Below, one piece after another: positions 6,149-9,823 of a stretch of DNA of 9,823 nt; position 1 is the stretch's first letter, and each line of letters begins with the position of its first letter. The position numbers were made by a program, and so were the translations under genes. This DNA comes from Anaerolineae bacterium (lineage in GTDB: Bacteria > Chloroflexota > Anaerolineae > E26-bin7): assembly GCA_029933115.1 (NCBI GenBank), contig JAOZOT010000110.1, positions 1 through 9,823 on the forward strand, written 5' to 3'. The notes under the pieces were generated by a model. The model had not been told where the DNA came from. It did no database searches and saw nothing but the letters and a program-made list of their open reading frames with translations.

Positions 6149-7002
6149 TGTTGATTGACACCCACGCCCACCTTGACTTCTCTGAATTCGACGCGGACCG
6201 TCAAGAGGTCATCGCTCGCGCTCAGGAAGCTGGGGTGGAGATCATCGTCAACGCCGGGGCCGGGCTGGAAGCCAGCCAGGCGGGGGTAGCCCTGGCCGAG
6301 ACTTACTCCCAGGTCTATGCTGCGGTCGGAGTCCACCCCCATGAGGCTAAGACCCTGACTGAAGACGTTCTGGCAAAGCTACGGGTCCTGGCTCAGCACC
6401 CAAAAGTGGTGGCCATCGGTGAGATAGGGTTGGATTACTATCGTGACCGCTCACCCCGGCCGGTCCAGCGCCAGGCTTTTCAACAGCAACTGGCTCTGGC
6501 CAGGGAAACAGGTAAACCCATCATCGTCCACGACCGCGAAGCCCACCAAGACGTCATGAACATGCTCCGCCAATGGGCTAGTGAGGTGCGTGCCACCAAC
6601 AACCCAACAACCCAACAACCTAACAACCTATCTACCCAGCCACCTAACCATCCAACCACCCAACTGGGCGTGATGCACTGCTTCTCCGGTGATCTGGCTA
6701 TGGCCCGAGAGGTCATCGAGATGGGCTTCTATATCTCCATCCCCGGCCCGGTCACTTTCACCAACGCCCGTCGTCTGCCGGAGCTGGTACGCACTCTGCC
6801 GCTGGAACGACTGGTGATTGAAACCGATTGTCCTTATCTCACCCCTCATCCCCACCGGGGGAAGCGCAACGAGCCAGCTTACGTCAGGCTGGTGGCGGAA
6901 GCCATCGCACAGATCAGAGGGATACCGCTGGAACAGGTAGCGCGTATCACTACTGCCAACGCCCGGGCGCTCTTTGGCCTGGAATCGCCCGGAGTTGCCT
7001 AA
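6148..7002 (+). CDS. tatD: TatD-family metal-dependent hydrolase with a low-complexity insertion
   Basis: A 284-residue TIM-barrel hydrolase of the TatD family (metal-dependent deoxyribonuclease/exonuclease). Metal ligands and signatures are in order: DTHAHLD at 4-10 (His6, His8), GVHPH at 61-65, GEIGLDYYRD at 91-100 (Glu92), IVHDRE at 126-131 (His128), HCFSGD at 177-182 and ETDCPYLTPHPHRGKRNEP at 225-243 (Asp227). Residues about 149-172 are an unusual Asn/Pro/Thr/Gln-rich insertion lying between the helix after His128 and the strand carrying His177. It is encoded by a period-8 DNA repeat. The start chosen is ATG 6148, which overlaps the manB stop and gives the family's usual MLIDTHAHLD. ATG 6133, five codons earlier and overlapping manB by 16 bases, is possible. 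Translational coupling to manB is likely. Confidence 0.9.
   Translation: MLIDTHAHLDFSEFDADRQEVIARAQEAGVEIIVNAGAGLEASQAGVALAETYSQVYAAVGVHPHEAKTLTEDVLAKLRVLAQHPKVVAIGEIGLDYYRDRSPRPVQRQAFQQQLALARETGKPIIVHDREAHQDVMNMLRQWASEVRATNNPTTQQPNNLSTQPPNHPTTQLGVMHCFSGDLAMAREVIEMGFYISIPGPVTFTNARRLPELVRTLPLERLVIETDCPYLTPHPHRGKRNEPAYVRLVAEAIAQIRGIPLEQVARITTANARALFGLESPGVA
6596..6665 (+). repeat. Decayed period-8 tandem repeat inside tatD
   Basis: About 8.75 copies of an 8-base unit. The first three are perfect CCAACAAC (6596-6619). Then follow CTAACAAC, CTATCTAC, CCAGCCAC, CTAACCAT, CCAACCAC and a partial CCAACT. The consensus is CYAACMAC. One strand has almost no G and the complement is rich in GG/GGG tracts. 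Because 8 is not a multiple of 3, three units (24 bases) make one 8-residue protein period, seen as NNPTTQQP, NNLSTQPP and NHPTTQLG. The array keeps tatD open. Confidence 0.85.
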
Positions 7003-7008
7003 TATCGA

Positions 7009-7017
7009 AAGGAAGGG
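7009..7017 (+). promoter_or_regulatory. Ribosome binding site deciding a TTG start at 7020
   Basis: AAGGAAGGG lies in the 17-base gap between tatD and the prenyl synthase. Its AAGGA core is 6 bases before TTG 7020. The frame is open far upstream into tatD, but no better start with a ribosome binding site is visible and homology begins here. Confidence 0.6.
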
Positions 7018-7019
7018 AC

Positions 7020-7982
7020 TTGAAAATCATCTCCATTCTTGGCCTGGTTCACGAGGAATTACAACGCGTAGAACAGAAGATGCGTGAGGCCGGCCAGGTC
7101 GAATATGAGCCCCTGGCGGCGGTATTGGACTATCTTTTGAAAAGCGGGGGAAAACGCCTGCGGCCAGCTTTGGCTCTACTATCATGCAAGTTTCACCCCG
7201 CCGATCCAGAGAAGACCATCTCTCTGGCTGCCTCGGTGGAAATGCTGCACACGGCCACCCTCGTCCATGATGATATGATAGATAACTCCCTCATCCGGCG
7301 GGGCAATCCTACCCTCAATGCCACCTGGAACAGTGGGGCAACCGTCCTGGCCGGTGATTTCCTTTTTGCCCAGGCGGCAGGCCTGGCCGCAGAGACAGAG
7401 AATGTGCGCGTGATGTCCATCTTCGCCCAAACCTTGACTACTATTTGCAGCGGGGAACTGAAGCAAATTTTCAACGGCCGAGGGCGTCTTCCTACCAGAG
7501 AGGAATACTATCAACGCATCTACAGCAAGACCGCTTCCCTTTTCGCCGCTTCGACGGAGGCCGGGGCGGTGCTGAGCGGGGCGCCGGAGCCGGAGGTACA
7601 GGCCCTGCGCGAATATGGCCGCACCCTGGGTATGGCCTTCCAGATCGTTGACGACGTGCTGGACTTTGTAGGCGACGAACGTGAATTGGGCAAGCCCGTC
7701 GGCAGCGACCTGCGCCAGGGAATCGTCACCCTGCCGGCACTCTATTTCCACGAGATGCATCCGGCAGACGAGACGCTGCTGAAAGTACTCCACGACCCAG
7801 GAGAAGAGGCGGTGAGAGCGGTCGTGGCCGCCATCAAGGAATCTGGGGCCGTGGAAGCGGCCCTGGATGAAGCCAGAACCTTCGCTCAGCGCAGCCGGGA
7901 GTCCTTGCAGATATTGCCTCACAACGAGTATCGCCAGGCCATGCTGGACTTGGCCGACTATGTGGTAGAGCGGCGCCGGTGA
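7020..7982 (+). CDS. Polyprenyl diphosphate synthase (long-chain trans-prenyltransferase)
   Basis: A 320-residue isoprenoid synthase that condenses isopentenyl diphosphate onto allylic primers. The GGKRLRP substrate-binding motif is near residues 43-49. The first Asp-rich motif DDMID is at 84-88 within HTATLVHDDMIDNS, and the second, DDVLD, is at 211-215 within FQIVDDVLDF. Small residues (Thr, Ala) upstream of the first Asp-rich motif and the RRGNPT segment resemble long-chain enzymes such as hepta-, octa- or solanesyl diphosphate synthases. Chain length cannot be read with certainty. The product could be a quinone tail or another polyprenyl lipid. TTG 7020 is chosen because of the ribosome binding site and because homology starts there; the open frame extends back to 6828 inside tatD but in a non-homologous frame. 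A candidate terminator follows 60-odd bases after the stop. Confidence 0.9.
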   Translation: MKIISILGLVHEELQRVEQKMREAGQVEYEPLAAVLDYLLKSGGKRLRPALALLSCKFHPADPEKTISLAASVEMLHTATLVHDDMIDNSLIRRGNPTLNATWNSGATVLAGDFLFAQAAGLAAETENVRVMSIFAQTLTTICSGELKQIFNGRGRLPTREEYYQRIYSKTASLFAASTEAGAVLSGAPEPEVQALREYGRTLGMAFQIVDDVLDFVGDERELGKPVGSDLRQGIVTLPALYFHEMHPADETLLKVLHDPGEEAVRAVVAAIKESGAVEAALDEARTFAQRSRESLQILPHNEYRQAMLDLADYVVERRR

Positions 7983-8045
7983 CCTGTGCCACTTGTGCCG
8001 CAACAGTGGCGGGTGGAGGCTGGCCACTACCATATCTTAACGACG

Positions 8046-8070
8046 CGGCGGCCCTCGAGCCGCCGTCTTT
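8046..8070 (+). terminator. Candidate intrinsic terminator after the prenyl synthase gene
   Basis: CGGCGGC (8046-8052), a 6-base loop CCTCGA and GCCGCCG (8059-8065) form a perfect 7-bp GC stem followed by TCTTTC. The T tract is short and interrupted, so termination may be partial. It is the only strong hairpin in the 125-base gap 7983-8107 and would separate the glmM-to-prenyl-synthase run from the glycosyltransferase. Confidence 0.5.
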
Positions 8071-8095
8071 CACTTACAGCTATCAGCTTTGAGGC

Positions 8096-8100
8096 GGAGG
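8096..8100 (+). promoter_or_regulatory. Ribosome binding site deciding a TTG start at 8108
   Basis: GGAGG lies 7 bases before TTG 8108. The following codons immediately give the DLSIVIVNWN start of family 2 glycosyltransferases, so the TTG start is well supported. Confidence 0.65.
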
Positions 8101-8107
8101 GACGTTA

Positions 8108-9031
8108 TTGGACCTCTCCATCGTCATCGTCAACTGGAACGTGCGAGAGCTGTTGCGGCGCTGTCTGCACTCGGTCTATCAGGCCGCGGAGACCAATCTT
8201 GAGTTGGAGGTCATTGTCGTGGACAACGCCTCCGGTGACGGCAGTGCAGCTATGGTCCGTGAGCAGTTTCCCCAGGTGCACCTGATCGCCAACGATGAGA
8301 ACCTGGGCTTCACCAGAGGCAACAACCAGGCCATCGCCCAGAGCCGGGGGCGCTACGTGCTCCTGCTGAACCCGGACACCGAAGTGGTGGGCGATGCCCT
8401 GAACACGATGGTGCAGTACATGGACGCCCATCCCCAGGTGGGGGCTCTGGGACCACAATTGCTGAACCCTGATGGCAGCGTGCAGCCCTCGCGGCGTCGC
8501 TTCCCGACTGTGGCCACGGCTTTTCTGGAGAGCACCGTCCTCCAGCAGTGGCTTCCCGACAACAGAGTCCTGCGCCGTTACTACGTCCGTGATCGGGGGG
8601 ACGACGAGGTGCAGGAGGTGGATTGGGTGGTGGGGGCCTGCCTTCTGGCCCGCCGCCAAGCCATCGAGCAGGTCGGTTTGCTGGACGAAGATTTCTTCAT
8701 GTACTCCGAAGAGATGGATTGGTGCCGTCGCTTTAAAGAACGCGGCTGGCAGGTGGTCTATCTGCCTACGGCCCAGGTCATTCACCACGAGGCCAGATCC
8801 AGCGAGCAGGTGAAACCTTTGCAGCACATTCAATTCCAACGCAGCAAAGTCCTCTACTTCCGCAAGCATCACGGTCGTTGGCAGGCTGAGGCCCTGCGCC
8901 TTTTCCTGCTGGCTACCTATGTCTACCAACTGCTACTGGAATCTCTGAAGTGGCTGCTGGGGCACAAGCGACCGCTGCGGGCAGAGCGGGTGAGAGCGCA
9001 TTGGCAGGTGCTCAGGTCAGGGCTGCGGTGA
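8108..9031 (+). CDS. Family 2 glycosyltransferase, rhamnosyltransferase-like
   Basis: A 307-residue GT-A fold inverting glycosyltransferase of family GT2. The nucleotide-binding strand DLSIVIVNWN (2-11) is followed by VIVVDNASGDGS (35-46). Then come NLGFTRGNNQAI (65-76), LLLNPDTEV (85-93) with the DxD-like metal site, VVGACLLARR (174-183) and the acceptor-side FFMYSEEMDWCRR (196-208). This arrangement matches dTDP-rhamnosyltransferase-like enzymes that build envelope polysaccharides or glycolipids. The donor and acceptor cannot be fixed from sequence. A hydrophobic stretch near 262-284 may attach it to the membrane as an amphipathic or monotopic helix. It starts at TTG with a strong ribosome binding site. 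It follows a candidate terminator, so it may have its own promoter, which I could not identify. Confidence 0.9.
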   Translation: MDLSIVIVNWNVRELLRRCLHSVYQAAETNLELEVIVVDNASGDGSAAMVREQFPQVHLIANDENLGFTRGNNQAIAQSRGRYVLLLNPDTEVVGDALNTMVQYMDAHPQVGALGPQLLNPDGSVQPSRRRFPTVATAFLESTVLQQWLPDNRVLRRYYVRDRGDDEVQEVDWVVGACLLARRQAIEQVGLLDEDFFMYSEEMDWCRRFKERGWQVVYLPTAQVIHHEARSSEQVKPLQHIQFQRSKVLYFRKHHGRWQAEALRLFLLATYVYQLLLESLKWLLGHKRPLRAERVRAHWQVLRSGLR

Positions 9032-9088
9032 TTCAACAGCCTGTCACACTCACCCTCTCCCCGCAGATTTTCCTCAAGGTGCGAAAAT

Positions 9089-9823
9089 ATGCCTCGATTG
9101 GTTGAAGCTATTGTTTTAGACACTAATGGCCGGCAACTCTCGCCCACCACCATTGAAAAAGCGCGGAAGCTCATCGCCCAAGGCAAAGCGACACTGGTCT
9201 GCGAGGAGCCTTTCACCATCCAGCTTCCCTACGCCGTGGAGTTGCCCCCAGGGCCGGAACCGGCTGAGGAGGCGCCCATTGGTGAGGGCCGGCGCATCCT
9301 GTTGCATATCTGCTGCGGGCCGTGCAGCACCTATACCATCGAGCGGCTGCGGGAAGAGGGCTTTGCTGTAACCGGCTTCTGGTACAACCCCAACATTCAC
9401 CCCTGGCAGGAGCACCAACAGCGCAGAGAGAGTCTGGTCAAGTACACTGAGGCCGTGGGGTTGCCCATGATCTGGCATGAGCGGTACGAGATGCCCCTGT
9501 TTCTGCGAGCAGTGGCAGGACATGAAAGGTTTCGCCAGCGGTGTGCCATCTGCTACCGGATGCGCCTGGAGAAGACGGCTCAGATGGCGGCCAGGCAAGG
9601 CTTCGATGCCTTCACTACCACTTTGCTCATCAGCCCTCACCAGGACCAGGAGTTGATTCGCCAGGTGGGGGAAGAGGTGGCGGTCCAGCATGGCATCGAG
9701 TTCTATTTCGAGAACTTTCGGCGGGGGTGGTCGGAGCGAGGGCGGCTGACACGGGAACACGACCTGTATCGCCAGCAATACTGCGGCTGCATCTACAGTG
9801 AATGGGAGCGATACAACGGCACG
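9089..9823 (+). CDS. queH: QueH-like epoxyqueuosine reductase with RRXRR/PLMP-like N-terminal domain (3' end outside window)
   Basis: This gene runs from ATG 9089, open to the window edge, with 245 codons visible. AAGGTG at 9075-9080 is a fitting ribosome binding site. Residues 69-240 match QueH, which reduces epoxyqueuosine to queuosine in tRNA using an iron-sulfur cluster. The motifs are LLHICCGPCS (71-80; Cys75, Cys76, Cys79), FWYNPNIHP (97-105), CAICYRMRLEKTA (152-164), TTTLLISPHQ (176-185) and RQQYCGC (228-234). All the expected cysteines are present and the end is probably close. Residues 1-50 are not part of ordinary QueH. They read AIVLDTNGRQLSPT, then KARKLIAQGKATLV, then EPFTIQLPY, resembling the RRXRR/PLMP domain of IscB and other HNH proteins. 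A Pro/Glu-rich linker (52-66) joins the two. The fusion's role is unknown. Confidence 0.85.
   Translation, partial: MPRLVEAIVLDTNGRQLSPTTIEKARKLIAQGKATLVCEEPFTIQLPYAVELPPGPEPAEEAPIGEGRRILLHICCGPCSTYTIERLREEGFAVTGFWYNPNIHPWQEHQQRRESLVKYTEAVGLPMIWHERYEMPLFLRAVAGHERFRQRCAICYRMRLEKTAQMAARQGFDAFTTTLLISPHQDQELIRQVGEEVAVQHGIEFYFENFRRGWSERGRLTREHDLYRQQYCGCIYSEWERYNGT

Noticed and set aside
6593..6667. CRISPR-like array
   Set aside because: The period is only 8 bases with no spacers, and it lies inside an open tatD frame.
6828..7019. Upstream extension of the prenyl synthase frame into tatD
   Set aside because: The extension overlaps tatD in another frame, has no prenyl synthase homology, and a ribosome binding site with TTG at 7020 explains the start.
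7182..8033. Long minus-strand ORF (283 codons)
   Set aside because: It lies almost entirely antisense to the prenyl synthase, which has all its family motifs. The antisense translation has no recognisable domain and reflects codon bias.
7983..8107. Small RNA or riboswitch in the gap before the glycosyltransferase
   Set aside because: Only one short GC hairpin with a weak T tract is visible. No conserved riboswitch core or further paired structure was recognised.
8105..8929. Long minus-strand ORF (274 codons) opposite the glycosyltransferase, and a similar one at 9116-9778 opposite queH
   Set aside because: Both mirror well-supported plus-strand genes and show no family motifs of their own.
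9089..9823. Possible IscB/OMEGA-type RNA-guided nuclease, because of the PLMP-like N-terminus
   Set aside because: After residue 66 the protein is QueH with its full cysteine set. There is no RuvC, bridge helix or HNH motif, and no structured RNA candidate is apparent upstream in the 57-base gap.

Overview
The window is a gene-dense, entirely plus-strand stretch of a moderately GC-rich bacterial genome. A Chloroflexota (Anaerolineae-like) source seems most likely. The hints are the GlmM C-terminal signature RYSGTQN, a pyrophosphate-type phosphofructokinase, frequent GTG/TTG starts, tandem MNT/HEPN gene pairs and a low-complexity repeat inside a housekeeping gene. This assignment is inference from family resemblance, with no marker gene to confirm it.

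Layout: (1) positions 1-173 are the tail of a GDP-mannose 4,6-dehydratase. (2) Positions 193-2121 hold three consecutive MNT-nucleotidyltransferase/HEPN modules in three states. The first is an intact two-gene pair (193-546, 503-901). The second is a single-chain MNT-HEPN fusion (939-1733) whose first codons appear to be stranded in another frame (901-938). The third is an intact MNT gene (1740-2060) whose HEPN partner survives only as its first 27 codons (2041-2121). (3) That HEPN stub runs in frame, without a stop, into phosphoglucosamine mutase GlmM (2122-3489). (4) A PPi-type phosphofructokinase (3515-4723) and a phosphomannomutase/phosphoglucomutase (4757-6148) follow. (5) Next come a TatD-family metal hydrolase carrying a period-8 DNA repeat (6148-7002) and a long-chain polyprenyl diphosphate synthase (7020-7982). 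(6) After a candidate terminator there is a family 2 glycosyltransferase (8108-9031). (7) The window ends inside a QueH-like epoxyqueuosine reductase (9089 to the edge) with an unexpected N-terminal domain resembling the RRXRR/PLMP motif of IscB and related HNH proteins.

Functionally, most non-MNT/HEPN genes concern sugar phosphates and the cell envelope. The phosphomannomutase would supply mannose-1-phosphate towards GDP-mannose, the substrate of the dehydratase at the left edge. GlmM makes glucosamine-1-phosphate for UDP-GlcNAc. The polyprenyl synthase can supply a lipid carrier or quinone tail, and the glycosyltransferase uses nucleotide sugars. The MNT/HEPN cluster sits between these genes like an accessory island that has eroded and joined onto glmM.

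The observations most worth following are the HEPN-GlmM chimeric reading frame, the RRXRR/PLMP-like domain on QueH, the apparent one-base frameshift in the MNT-HEPN fusion gene, and the in-frame period-8 repeat in tatD. No RNA gene, CRISPR array, transposase or attachment site was recognised, and no gene-free stretch exceeds 300 bases.
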